DNA of 64,000 nt. Source: Mesorhizobium sp. AR02. Lineage in GTDB: Bacteria; Pseudomonadota; Alphaproteobacteria; Rhizobiales; Rhizobiaceae. The position numbers and the translations under genes are program-made. This document shows positions 7,562-15,919 of the stretch, piece by piece. Positions within the stretch are counted from its first letter, which is position 1. Every line of letters starts with the position of its first letter. The notes beneath the pieces were generated by a model, which made no database searches, was not told where the DNA came from, and saw nothing but the letters and a program-made list of their open reading frames with translations. The DNA is taken from positions 1,178,001 to 1,242,000 of the forward strand of contig NZ_CP080531.1 in assembly GCF_024746835.1 (NCBI RefSeq), written 5' to 3'.

Positions 7562-8329
7562 TTGGCGGAACCCGGCATCCATTTTCTCGACGCGCACGGG
7601 CCGGAGGGTGTGCGTCTTTACGCAATCGGCGACGTGCATGGCCGGCTCGACCTGCTGGCCGCCATGCACCAGCGGATCGAGAGCGAACTGGAGTGGAAAC
7701 CGGTTCGCGACTGGCGGGTGATCCACCTCGGCGACTATGTCGATCGCGGGCCGGACTCCAAGGGGGTCATCGATTTTCTGATCGCGGCGCGAGAACGCGA
7801 TCCCCGCCATCTGATGCTCGCCGGCAACCACGACATCGGCTTTCTCGACTTTCTGGGAACCCCTGACCCGGAAGGGCTTTTCATGCGCTATGGCGGCGTC
7901 CAGACGGCGCTGTCCTATGGCGTGTCCCTCACCGCCGACGCCAGCTGGTTCGGCAAGATGGAGACGATGAGACGGGGACATCAGGCCCTGCTCGAGGCAA
8001 TGCCATCAGGCCATGTCGACTTCCTGCGATCGCTGCCGTTCTCGGTGACGTCAGGCGATTTCTTCTTCTGCCATGCCGGCATCAGGCCAGGCATTCCGCT
8101 GGACAAGCAGAACCCGCAGGACCTGATCTGGATCCGCGACGTTTTCCACGATCACACCGGCCTGTTCCCGAAGATCGTGGTGCATGGCCACACACCCGTC
8201 CCCGAGGCGGAAGTGATGGCCAATCGCGTCAATGTCGACACGCTTGCCTGGCAATCAGGCATGCTGACCGCGCTCGTCGTGGACGGAGCCGACAAACGCA
8301 TCCTGGAAATATCTATAAAGGAAGCTTGA
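7562..8329 (+). CDS. Calcineurin-like metallophosphatase (PP2A-type serine/threonine phosphatase family)
   Basis: This 255-residue protein has the complete metallophosphatase motif set: GDVHGR (23-28), GDYVDRGPDS (57-66), GNHD (88-91), a CHAG histidine near residue 180 and HGHTP near residue 210. These bind a bimetal centre that hydrolyses phosphoesters. The family includes PrpA/ApaH-like enzymes, so the substrate may be a phosphoprotein or a small molecule. The TTG start follows CACGAGG at good spacing. It lies 37 bases after lldD on the same strand, but a functional link is not evident. Confidence 0.88.
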   Translation: MAEPGIHFLDAHGPEGVRLYAIGDVHGRLDLLAAMHQRIESELEWKPVRDWRVIHLGDYVDRGPDSKGVIDFLIAARERDPRHLMLAGNHDIGFLDFLGTPDPEGLFMRYGGVQTALSYGVSLTADASWFGKMETMRRGHQALLEAMPSGHVDFLRSLPFSVTSGDFFFCHAGIRPGIPLDKQNPQDLIWIRDVFHDHTGLFPKIVVHGHTPVPEAEVMANRVNVDTLAWQSGMLTALVVDGADKRILEISIKEA

Positions 8330-8369
8330 GCCCAGCCGCGCCGCAGGATGCGTCGCGAGCGAGCCGGCT

Positions 8370-8510
8370 TTAGCGAAGCGAGGCGGTGACGCCGTAGCCG
8401 TCGACGGCGTTGTGGTTGTTGGCGGCATCGGCGGAATAAATGCCGAGACCGCACAGCACGATGGCGGACAACATGGCAAAGGACAGAAGCGCTGCTTTCA
8501 CGGACGTCAT
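8370..8510 (-). CDS. Small secreted protein (46 aa) with signal peptide
   Basis: A short reverse-strand frame starts with ATG at 8508-8510 and ends with TAA at 8370-8372. The peptide begins MTSVKAALLSFAMLSAIV, a typical signal sequence with a charged start and hydrophobic core. It continues LCGLGIYSADAANNHN with a likely AxA-type cleavage near SADAA, leaving a mature part of about 17-20 residues (NNHNAVDGYGVTASLR). AACAAGAG precedes the start. I do not recognise a family. Support is the signal peptide architecture only. Confidence 0.55.
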   Translation of the reverse strand: MTSVKAALLSFAMLSAIVLCGLGIYSADAANNHNAVDGYGVTASLR

Positions 8511-8790
8511 CTCTTGTTGAGCTTCCTGCATCTGTGCACCAGGCGGTTACCAATGCGTTGAAACGGAGAATTCGCTTCAAAGTTTCGACGATTTCGCGCT
8601 TCTAAGCGCGTTCTGTATCGGCGGTGTGTCGCACGGGTCACACAAAAGGTTCATCCCGGTTGCACAGCCAATGCAGAGCGCGCGCCTTCTAGGATGGCGG
8701 GCGGACACAAGCCAAGGATGAAAGGGGTTTTCCCCAACCGGTTTCACGGTTGCGTGCCAATTATGTCACGCGGAGCGCGAGGGCAGGCTC

Positions 8791-9489
8791 TTAGATCGTG
8801 GCCACCCAGGCGCGGGCTATGGCCAGGCCGGCGGCATCGGCATCGGGACCGTTGCGGGCCATTTCGCCATCGAGCTTGCCGGCCCAGTCGGGATGCCGCG
8901 CGGCGATGGTTGGCGCGAAGGAGGTGCTCCAGTCCTTCACCATCGGCCGGTCGGCCTCGAAATGGAACTGGAAGCCGTAGACGGCGCGACCGACGCGAAA
9001 CGCCTGGTTTTCGGCAACGTCATTGCCGGCCAGCCGCACGGCGTTTTGCGGCAGCACGAACGTGTCGTCGTGCCACTGGAAGATCGGAAACTTTTCCGGC
9101 AGAGCGCCCAGCACCGGATCGGCCTTGGCGTCCGGCGTCAGCGACACGCCGCGCCAGCCGAATTCATTGGCGCCGCCGATGCGGTTCTCACCGCCGAAGG
9201 CGCGGGCGACAAGCTGGCTGCCGAGGCAGATGCCGAGCACGGCGCGGTCCTTGCCGGCGAAATCGCGGGTCAGTTCGAGCAGCGCCGGGAAATAGGGATA
9301 TTCATCGTCGGCCAGCGCATTCTGGCCACCGCCGAGCACCACCATGGCATCGTGACCGGCCGCGTCCTCCGGCAGCGGATCGCCCTTGTAGGGGAGGCGC
9401 ACATCGAGATCGGCCCCCGCTTCCGCAAGTGCGGCACCAACCTGGCCGAGGCCGGTATTGTCGTAGTTCTGGACCACCAGCACCCGCAT
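8791..9489 (-). CDS. Class I glutamine amidotransferase-like protein
   Basis: This 232-residue protein is a stand-alone GATase1 domain. The nucleophile elbow is GICLGSQLVARAFGG with Cys88, and the His/Glu of the triad are His176 and Glu178 in FQFHFE. The oxyanion region is VLGGGQNA near residue 53. Such proteins (GuaA-N-like, COG0518) hydrolyse glutamine or gamma-glutamyl amides. Without a synthetase partner next door, a gamma-glutamyl hydrolase role is possible but unproven. The start MRVLVVQNYD at 9489 is chosen because the domain begins there. Confidence 0.85.
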   Translation of the reverse strand: MRVLVVQNYDNTGLGQVGAALAEAGADLDVRLPYKGDPLPEDAAGHDAMVVLGGGQNALADDEYPYFPALLELTRDFAGKDRAVLGICLGSQLVARAFGGENRIGGANEFGWRGVSLTPDAKADPVLGALPEKFPIFQWHDDTFVLPQNAVRLAGNDVAENQAFRVGRAVYGFQFHFEADRPMVKDWSTSFAPTIAARHPDWAGKLDGEMARNGPDADAAGLAIARAWVATI

Positions 9490-9577
9490 CGCAAAACCCT
9501 GCTGACATGAAAATGACGGGACGAGCGATATCATGCCGTCCGTATCGCAGCCAAGAAGCGTGTTCGGAGAGAAAGCT

Positions 9578-10213
9578 ATGCCACTGCAGAACCGGGTCGA
9601 TCCGTTCGGCGCCATCCACGCCGTGCCCGAGCGCGGGCTGTTCACCGGCAATCGCGGCATCATCCACGATCCCGAGACCAAGACACTGCTCAGGAAACGC
9701 TGGGCCCTTCAGGCCTGGATCATCTGCGTGTGCCAATTCCGCGATGTGCGGCGCGAGCCGATGGGTCGCAACAGGCCGGGAGGCAAGGCTGGTTGGACCG
9801 AGCTTTTCTTCCTCGACGAGGTGACGGCATTGGCAGCAGGCCACCGCCCCTGCTTCTTTTGCCAGCGCGAGCGGGCCAAGGATTTTGTCGGCCGCTTCGG
9901 CGAAGCCTTCGCCATTGTCGAGCCGCGCGCGCCGCAGGTCGACAAAAAACTGCACAAGGAGCGGCTGGCTTCCGGTGGGCAGACAGTCAAGCTCGATAGC
10001 GCGTCGCTAGCGACCCTGCCGGACGGCACGATGATCGCGGCCGGCAGCAGGCCCTACGCGCTGCGTGACGGTGCGGCCCTACCCTGGAGTTTCGGTGGTT
10101 ATGGGCCAGCGATCGGTCTCGATGCGCACGAGCTTGCCGATCCGTTCATGATCACGCCGCCGACGAGCGTGGCCGTGCTTGGCGCCGGGTACCGACCGGC
10201 CTGGGCGGACTGA
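9578..10213 (+). CDS. Conserved hypothetical protein with CxxC motif
   Basis: This 211-residue soluble protein starts at ATG 9578 after GGAGAGAAAG. It has conserved-looking blocks: NRVDPFGAIHAVPERG, FTGNRGIIHD, an internal WTELFFLDEVTALAAGHRPC, the CxxC pair in PCFFCQRERA and IDKK-like basic stretches. I recall similar proteins annotated only as hypothetical in alphaproteobacteria. The CFFC pair beside the His could bind a metal, but no fold is recognisable. It is convergent with the GFA-domain gene. Confidence 0.7.
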   Translation: MPLQNRVDPFGAIHAVPERGLFTGNRGIIHDPETKTLLRKRWALQAWIICVCQFRDVRREPMGRNRPGGKAGWTELFFLDEVTALAAGHRPCFFCQRERAKDFVGRFGEAFAIVEPRAPQVDKKLHKERLASGGQTVKLDSASLATLPDGTMIAAGSRPYALRDGAALPWSFGGYGPAIGLDAHELADPFMITPPTSVAVLGAGYRPAWAD

Positions 10214-10222
10214 CCAGCGGCG

Positions 10223-10618
10223 CTACTTCAATTCCGATTGTGGAACAATGGGCACCGCCGGCAAGTCGTAGTAGTCGCCCGCGGATTCCGGATACAATTG
10301 GCTTTCCATTTTCAGGCCGGTCTTGCCGTCTATGGTCCCCGCCCAGACAGAAATGAACGGGCTGCCAAACCGGCGCCAGAACAGATTTCCACCACATACG
10401 GAGCAGAAGCCGCGCTCGGCATGTTCGGACGATCTGAACCAGCGCAGCGTATCGCCGGTGATGGTCGCCTGCTTCTGTTCAACCTGCGTGGCCGCTCCAA
10501 AATGGCCGGTTGCCTTTCTGCACTGATTGCAATGGCAAGCAACGATCGGACGCAGTTCACCGGTCAACTCATAGCTGACGGCACCGCACAGACAGCCGCC
10601 TCGTGTAATCCTGTCCAA
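10223..10618 (-). CDS. GFA-family (glutathione-dependent formaldehyde-activating enzyme-like) protein
   Basis: The 131-residue protein shows the complete GFA zinc pattern: [11 protein letters not shown] (Cys9, Cys11), [12 protein letters not shown] (Cys28, Cys30, Cys33) and [11 protein letters not shown] (Cys72, Cys75). Proteins of this fold are annotated as glutathione-dependent formaldehyde-activating enzymes, but most have unknown substrates. The start is a TTG at 10618 behind a perfect GGAGG; the open frame upstream is long but lacks family similarity. It is divergent from rsmE. Confidence 0.87.
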   Translation of the reverse strand: MDRITRGGCLCGAVSYELTGELRPIVACHCNQCRKATGHFGAATQVEQKQATITGDTLRWFRSSEHAERGFCSVCGGNLFWRRFGSPFISVWAGTIDGKTGLKMESQLYPESAGDYYDLPAVPIVPQSELK

Positions 10619-10768
10619 CCCACGCCTCCAGACCGCGTTATCCTGCACTCCAGACTGCGCGATGGAGCAACAGACCTGCATCGGTATTCCGACAGCGCCA
10701 TGTCGTCTTTGCCGCGCAGCCCGCATGCGTGGCTTGACGCCGGCGGCCGGCTCGCCCATTCCTCGGCC

Positions 10769-11503
10769 ATGCGCGCCAATTACAAGATGCAACGCCTGTT
10801 CGTGCCTGACGACCTCGGGCCGGATGTCGAGTTCGATGCCGACCAGCAGCAGAGCCATTATCTGATGCATGTGCTGCGGCTTGGCGAAGGTGCCGAGATC
10901 CTGCTGTTCAATGGCCGCGACGGCGAATGGTCGGCGGCCATCGCGGCGAAGTCGAAGAAAGCGGTCAAACTCAGGGTTCTGGCATCGCAGCGGCCGCAGC
11001 CGCCCCTGCCCGACCTCATCTATTGTTTCGCGCCGCTGAAGCAAGGCCGGCTCGACTATCTCGTGCAGAAGGCGGTCGAGATGGGCGCCGGCATCCTGCA
11101 GCCGGTCATCACCCAGCACACGCAAGTGGCCAAGCCGTCCATCGATCGACTGCGTTCCAATGTCGTCGAGGCCGCCGAACAATGCGGCATCCTGGCGGTG
11201 CCGGAGGTGCGCGAGGCGGAAAAGTTCGAACGCCTGCTGACCGGCTGGGACAAGGAACGGCGGCTGATTTTCTGCGACGAGGACGCCTCGACCAACAATC
11301 CGTTGACCGCGCTGCAGGCGGTAAAGGAGAAGAAGCTCGGGCTGCTGGTTGGGCCGGAGGGCGGCTTTTCCGACGACGAGCGCAAGATGCTGCGCGCCCT
11401 GCCCTTCGTCACCGCCATTCCGCTCGGACCACGCATCCTGCGCGCCGACACGGCGGCCGTTGCGGCACTTGCGGTGATCCAGGCAACTGTCGGAGACTGG
11501 TAA
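10769..11503 (+). CDS. rsmE: 16S rRNA (uracil-1498-N3)-methyltransferase RsmE
   Basis: This 244-residue protein matches RsmE. The PUA-like N-terminus is [10 protein letters not shown] and [20 protein letters not shown]. The SPOUT methyltransferase domain ends in the knotted motifs [13 protein letters not shown] and [17 protein letters not shown]. It methylates U1498 of 16S rRNA with S-adenosylmethionine. In many alphaproteobacteria rsmE lies next to gshA, as here, which supports the call. The start at ATG 10769 ([11 protein letters not shown]) is chosen because homologues begin just before MQRLF. Confidence 0.93.
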   Translation: MRANYKMQRLFVPDDLGPDVEFDADQQQSHYLMHVLRLGEGAEILLFNGRDGEWSAAIAAKSKKAVKLRVLASQRPQPPLPDLIYCFAPLKQGRLDYLVQKAVEMGAGILQPVITQHTQVAKPSIDRLRSNVVEAAEQCGILAVPEVREAEKFERLLTGWDKERRLIFCDEDASTNNPLTALQAVKEKKLGLLVGPEGGFSDDERKMLRALPFVTAIPLGPRILRADTAAVAALAVIQATVGDW

Positions 11504-11631
11504 GACTTGATTTCTTGCAAGAGGCCGCCCGGATCGTGGCCTTCAATTCCTCTTGACCTGTGGCTCAGGATTTTTCGCTTGATCGGCTGCTGACATTTCG
11601 TCCATTTACCGCCGGCGGTCGCCCGACCGCC

Positions 11632-11736
11632 CTACAGCGCCGCGCGTCCTTTCGGACGCGCAAAGGACGCTGTAGGACTTTGATTGGGCACATGATCCTT
11701 TCCGAAAATCGAAAGTCGATTTTCGGGGTCATGTGC
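11632..11736. repeat. Composite palindromic repeat (CTACAGCG type), copy A
   Basis: Two hairpins lie side by side. The first (11632-11675) has CTACAGCG/CGCTGTAG arms around a GCGCGTCC/GGACGCGC core. The second (11688-11736) has GCACATGATCC/GGTCATGTGC arms with an inner CGAAAATCGA/TCGATTTTCG stem. The same composite unit occurs in inverted orientation at 14705-14799. Confidence 0.8.
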
Positions 11737-11749
11737 GGAGGGCTGAACC

Positions 11750-13123
11750 ATGGCGCGCGACACTACCGATTTCCGGCCAATTGAAGACTTTGACGAACTC
11801 GTCGAACACCTGGCCGAAGGCAACAAACCGCGCGACAAATGGCGCATCGGCACCGAGCACGAGAAATTCCCCTTCTATGTCGATGGCAATGCGCCTGTGC
11901 CCTATGGCGGCGAGCGCGGCATCCGCGCCATCCTCGAAGGCATGCAGTCGAAGCTCGGCTGGGATCCGATCATGGATGACGGCCGCATCATCGGCCTGGT
12001 CGAGCCGACCGGCCAGGGCGCGATCTCGCTCGAGCCCGGCGGCCAGTTCGAGCTGTCCGGCGCGCCGCTGGAGACGATCCATCAGACCTGCCGCGAGGGC
12101 AATGCGCATCTGGCGCAGGTGCGCGAGATCGCCGAGCCGATGGGCATCCGCTTCCTCGGCCTCGGCGGCAGCCCGAAATGGTCGCTGGCCGAGACGCCGA
12201 AAATGCCGAAGTCGCGCTATGAGATCATGACACGCTACATGCCCAAGGTCGGCACCAAGGGCCTCGACATGATGTACCGCACCTGCACGATCCAGGTGAA
12301 CCTCGACTTCGAGAGCGAGGCCGACATGCGCCGCAAGATGCAGGTGTCGCTGAAGCTGCAGCCGCTGTCGACGGCGCTGTTCGCCAACTCGCCCTTCACC
12401 GAGAGCCGGCCAAACGGTTTGCAAAGCTGGCGCGGCGACATCTGGCGCGACACCGACAACCAGCGCTCCGGCCTGCTCGAATTCTGCTTCTCGCCCGATT
12501 TCGGCTTCGCCGACTATGTCGAATGGGCGCTCGACGTGCCGATGTATTTCGTCATCCGCGACGGCCACTATCACGACATGACGCATATCACCTTCCGCCA
12601 GTTCATGGCCGGTGCCGCGCGCAATGAAGTGCCGGACGGGCTGCCGACCATGGGCGACTGGGCGAACCACCTGTCAACGCTGTTCCCCGACGTGCGGCTG
12701 AAGCGGTTTCTGGAAATGCGCGGTGCCGACGGCGGCCCGTGGCGGCGCATCTGCGCGCTGCCGGCCTTCTGGGTCGGCCTGCTCTACGACGAGGCGGCGC
12801 TCGACGCGGCCGAGGCGTTGACCGCGAGCTGGACCTACAAGGAAGTGCTGGCCATGCGCAACGCCGTGCCGGAACTCGGCATTGGCGCGCCCTTCCGCAA
12901 CACCACGCTGCGCGAGATTGCACGCGACGTCATGGCCATTTCGCGCACGGGGCTGAAGAACCGCGGCAAGAAGAACCGCGACGGCTACGACGAAACCTCG
13001 TTCCTCAACACTTTGGACGAAGTGGTTGCGCGCGGCACGACCAGCGCCGAGGAGATGCTTTCGGCCTACCACACGCGCTGGGGCGGCTCGATCGAGCCGG
13101 TGTTCATGGAATACGCCTATTAA
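11750..13123 (+). CDS. gshA: Glutamate--cysteine ligase
   Basis: This 457-residue enzyme is the plant/alphaproteobacterial type of gamma-glutamylcysteine synthetase. It has KWRIGTEHEKFPF near residue 30, QGAISLEPGGQFELSG near residue 90, and CTIQVNLDFESE near residue 180. It catalyses the ATP-dependent joining of glutamate and cysteine, the first step of glutathione synthesis in the cytoplasm. The reading frame is intact, with tail GGSIEPVFMEYAY. It follows rsmE with a composite palindromic repeat in the gap. The ATG at 11750 comes after GCGGAGGGCTGAACC. Confidence 0.95.
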   Translation: MARDTTDFRPIEDFDELVEHLAEGNKPRDKWRIGTEHEKFPFYVDGNAPVPYGGERGIRAILEGMQSKLGWDPIMDDGRIIGLVEPTGQGAISLEPGGQFELSGAPLETIHQTCREGNAHLAQVREIAEPMGIRFLGLGGSPKWSLAETPKMPKSRYEIMTRYMPKVGTKGLDMMYRTCTIQVNLDFESEADMRRKMQVSLKLQPLSTALFANSPFTESRPNGLQSWRGDIWRDTDNQRSGLLEFCFSPDFGFADYVEWALDVPMYFVIRDGHYHDMTHITFRQFMAGAARNEVPDGLPTMGDWANHLSTLFPDVRLKRFLEMRGADGGPWRRICALPAFWVGLLYDEAALDAAEALTASWTYKEVLAMRNAVPELGIGAPFRNTTLREIARDVMAISRTGLKNRGKKNRDGYDETSFLNTLDEVVARGTTSAEEMLSAYHTRWGGSIEPVFMEYAY

Positions 13124-13200
13124 CCCAGCGGCAAAAGCCGCTTCAATCAGGCATCGAAACGAATTAGGCTCTCCGCCAGGATTTCCCGGAGGAGAAGCCG

Positions 13201-14220
13201 ATGCCTACCTTGTTCGACATGCTGACGCAGGCCCAGAACGGCAACGGCATGCAGGCGCTTGCCCAACAATATGGGCTTTCGATGCAGCAGACACAGGCGG
13301 CGGTGGCAGCACTGCTGCCGGCCTTTTCACAGGGGTTGCAGCGCAACACCGCCGATCCTTACGGGCTCGGCGCCTTCATGACGGCGATGGCAAGCGGCCA
13401 GCACGCCAAATATTTCGAGGACGCGACCCGGGCCTTCTCGCCGCAAGGCGTCGATGAAGGCAACGGCATTCTCGGGCATCTGTTCGGTTCCAAGGACCTG
13501 TCGCGTGCCGTCGCCAGCCAGGCGGCGCAAGCGAGCGGCGTCAGCCAGCAGATCCTGCAGCAGATGCTGCCCGCGATCGCCTCCATGGTGATGGGCGGAC
13601 TGTTCAAGCAGACGACAAGTCAGATGCAGGCCGCCGGCGGTTTTGGCGGCGGCAACAATCCGCTGGGCGAGATCATCGAGCAGATGATGCGGCAAGGCGG
13701 CGGCATGCAGGCCCCGGCTCCGCAACAGCGCCAGGCGCCGCAACCCCCGATGGACAACCCACTCGGCAAGGTCTTGCAGGACATGTTCGGCGACGGCACA
13801 CCGCAACCACAAAGCCAGCCGCAGCCGGCACCCAATCCCTATGGCGATAATCCGTTGGGGAAGGTGCTGCAGGACATGTTCGGTGGCGGCACGCCACAGC
13901 CGCAAGGCCGGGCGCAGCCGCAACCCCAGCAGACGCAGAGCCCCTATGGCGACAATCCGCTTGGGAAAATCTTCGAAGAGATGCTGCGTGGGGGCGGTGG
14001 CTTCGGCCTACCGGGTGGGCAGCCCGCTCCGCAACAACCACAGGCACCGCAGCAGCGCCAGGCTCCGCAGCCGCAGGCCAATCCGAGCGGCAGGCCGAGG
14101 AACCCGTTCGACGATTTGTTCGGCAAGATGTTCGAGACCGGCGCCCAGCAGCGTGACGACTACCAGAAGGGCGTGGAAACGATCTTCGACCAGTTCAAGC
14201 GGGACATGGACCGGCGGTAG
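13201..14220 (+). CDS. DUF937 domain protein with Gln/Pro-rich repeated tail
   Basis: Residues 1-150 form a DUF937-like helical domain (MPTLFDMLTQAQNG, ALAQQYGLSMQQTQAAVAAL). The rest is low complexity (Q, P, G) with five variants of the unit NPLGKVLQDMFG at about residues 153, 186, 217, 252 and 301. Two of these are near-identical copies with PQPQ linkers. The GC-rich repeats could vary in number between strains. The start at ATG 13201 follows CCGGAGGAGAAGCCG. The function of the family is not known. It is downstream of gshA by 77 bases and could share its transcript. Confidence 0.85.
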   Translation: MPTLFDMLTQAQNGNGMQALAQQYGLSMQQTQAAVAALLPAFSQGLQRNTADPYGLGAFMTAMASGQHAKYFEDATRAFSPQGVDEGNGILGHLFGSKDLSRAVASQAAQASGVSQQILQQMLPAIASMVMGGLFKQTTSQMQAAGGFGGGNNPLGEIIEQMMRQGGGMQAPAPQQRQAPQPPMDNPLGKVLQDMFGDGTPQPQSQPQPAPNPYGDNPLGKVLQDMFGGGTPQPQGRAQPQPQQTQSPYGDNPLGKIFEEMLRGGGGFGLPGGQPAPQQPQAPQQRQAPQPQANPSGRPRNPFDDLFGKMFETGAQQRDDYQKGVETIFDQFKRDMDRR

Positions 14221-14251
14221 GCGCCAAGTCTACGGCCATACTGAGCAAGCC

Positions 14252-14286
14252 AGAAAAGAAAAGCCCGGTCCTTGGGAGGACCGGGC
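14252..14286 (-). terminator. Rho-independent terminator for the DUF1127 gene
   Basis: Read on the minus strand, a stem with GCCCGGTCC/GGACCGGGC arms is followed by TTTTCTTTTCT. It lies about 105 bases beyond the DUF1127 stop, so it ends that transcript. In the plus direction there is no T tract. Confidence 0.75.
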
Positions 14287-14391
14287 AGCGTGCAGGCAGG
14301 CCGGCGGGGAACCGGCAGGGAGTGGGGAGCCTGCATAATCCTTGGTCGCGTCGAACCCTGAAAAGGTTCAGCAGGACCGAAATTCAGACGA

Positions 14392-14682
14392 TCAGGCCAC
14401 CTTGCGGGCGATGTCCTCGACCGTTTCCACGCGATCGCTGGCGATTTCGCGCAGGATGGCCGTCGGGTCGCGGCCGAACGGCACGTCGATGGCGACATGC
14501 AGGTCGGCGCGCGTCAGGCCGATATCGGCGAGCTCGGCATCCGACATCTCGCCAAGGCGGTAGAAGGCGCGGCGATTTTTCCAGGCGCGGTAGAAATTGA
14601 AGACCGTATTGGCCACGCGCATCGCAACGGCCGGACGCGAGGTGATGCGCGAGGTCTCGGTGGCGAAATCGATCGTGGTCAT
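14392..14682 (-). CDS. DUF1127 domain protein (YjiS-like)
   Basis: The 96-residue protein contains the arginine-rich DUF1127 core FYRAWKNRRAFYRLGEMSD followed by ELADIGLTRADL, near residues 29-61. Short DUF1127 proteins in rhizobia and Agrobacterium have been linked to RNA metabolism and phosphate or stress responses. This one is at the longer end because it has an extra C-terminal helix (AILREIASDRVETVEDIAR). A good GAAGGAGACC site precedes the ATG. It is divergent from a LysR regulator that may control it. Confidence 0.88.
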   Translation of the reverse strand: MTTIDFATETSRITSRPAVAMRVANTVFNFYRAWKNRRAFYRLGEMSDAELADIGLTRADLHVAIDVPFGRDPTAILREIASDRVETVEDIARKVA

Positions 14683-14704
14683 TGTCGGTCTCCTTCAGAC
14701 TGCC

Positions 14705-14799
14705 GCATGACCCCGAACCGTAGGTTCGGAAAAGGATCATGCGCAAAATCAAAGTGCTACAGCGTCCTTTGCGCGTCCAAAGGACGCGCGGCGCTGTAG
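14705..14799. repeat. Composite palindromic repeat (CTACAGCG type), copy B
   Basis: This is the inverted counterpart of 11632-11736. A GCATGACC/GGATCATGC hairpin with inner CCGAACC/GGTTCGG (14705-14742) is followed by a CTACAGCG/CGCTGTAG hairpin with the GCGCGTCC core (14757-14799). It lies in the upstream region of the DUF1127 gene. Confidence 0.8.
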
Positions 14800-14956
14800 G
14801 GCGGACGAAACCAGCCAAGCGGCGCCGATAACAGCGGCCGCTCCGGTCCCAATTCACATGCCTTCATGTGGACAATGCCAATTTGCCATCGACCGATTGA
14901 TTAATCCAACGAATGTTTCTAATCTTTAGCATCAACATCAATGATGGATTGGACCG

Positions 14957-15913
14957 ATGAAAGCGCCGCTCGATCTCGATCAGTTGCAAACCTTCATCTC
15001 GATCGCCGATACCGGCAGCTTCACGCGGGCTGCCGAAGAAGTGCACCGCACCCAGTCGGCGGTGTCGATGCAGATGCGCCGGCTGGAGGAGCGCATCGGC
15101 AAGCCGCTGTTCGAGAAGGAGGGGCGCACCAACAAATTGACGGAGGAAGGCGACAAGCTGCTCTCCTACGCAAGGCGGCTGCTCTATCTCAACCGCGAGA
15201 CGCTCGCCGCCTTCGACGACCAGCGGCTTGAAGGCACGATCCGCATCGGCACGCCGGACGACTATGCCGACCGCTTCCTGCCGGAGATCATGGCACGCTT
15301 CACGCGCTCCAATCCCCGTGTCGAACTGACCGTCATCTGCGAGCCGACGCCAGGGCTGGTCGAACACATCAAGCGCGGCAATCTCGACCTGGCGCTGGTG
15401 ACGCACAATGATGTGCGCGGCCAATCGGAAGTGGTGCGGCGCGAGCCGCTGCTGTGGGTCAGTTCGGCCAACCACGCGACACATGAACAGGTGACGCTGC
15501 CGATGGCCTTTGGCCGGCCCAACTGCATCTGGCGGCGCGCCGCCGTCGATGTGCTGGACCAGCAGAACCGCGACTATCGTATCCTGTTCACCAGTTTCTC
15601 GGCGACCGTCATCACCGCCGCCGTGCTTTCGGGCCTGGCGATCTCGGTGCTGCCGGAATGCGCGCTCAGGCCCGGCATGCGGGTGCTGGGCGAGGCCGAC
15701 GGCTTCGGCGCCCTGCCCGACTGCCGCATCGGCATCATGCGCGGCCAGACGTCGCGGCCGGAGATTGTCGATGCGCTTGCCCGCCACATCTCGGAAAGCC
15801 TGGACAACATCTCGGTGCCGCTCGGCGAGGAGACGGGATCATTCGACTTCGCGGCCCTCGCCTTCGCCAAGATGAAGCGGACCAGGCCGAACCAGATCCT
15901 GCCGGGCTGGTAG
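14957..15913 (+). CDS. LysR-family transcriptional regulator
   Basis: This 318-residue protein has the LysR helix-turn-helix at residues 7-65 (LQTFISIADTGSFTRAAEE, RTQSAVSMQMRRLEERIG) and a periplasmic-binding-like effector domain (IRIGTPDDYADRFLPEIM). The sequence resembles LrhA/PecT-type regulators. Cysteines occur at 128, 190, 235 and 256, but no redox role can be claimed. A GATTAATC palindrome at 14899-14906, about 50 bases before the start, could belong to its binding site in the intergenic region shared with DUF1127. The ligand is unknown. Confidence 0.88.
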   Translation: MKAPLDLDQLQTFISIADTGSFTRAAEEVHRTQSAVSMQMRRLEERIGKPLFEKEGRTNKLTEEGDKLLSYARRLLYLNRETLAAFDDQRLEGTIRIGTPDDYADRFLPEIMARFTRSNPRVELTVICEPTPGLVEHIKRGNLDLALVTHNDVRGQSEVVRREPLLWVSSANHATHEQVTLPMAFGRPNCIWRRAAVDVLDQQNRDYRILFTSFSATVITAAVLSGLAISVLPECALRPGMRVLGEADGFGALPDCRIGIMRGQTSRPEIVDALARHISESLDNISVPLGEETGSFDFAALAFAKMKRTRPNQILPGW

Positions 15914-15919
15914 GAAGAA

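Noticed and set aside
14957..15913. Possible LsrB (the LysR regulator of gshA in Sinorhizobium)
   Set aside because: The gene is near gshA, but its cysteines do not match the positions that I recall for LsrB and the sequence looks more like LrhA.
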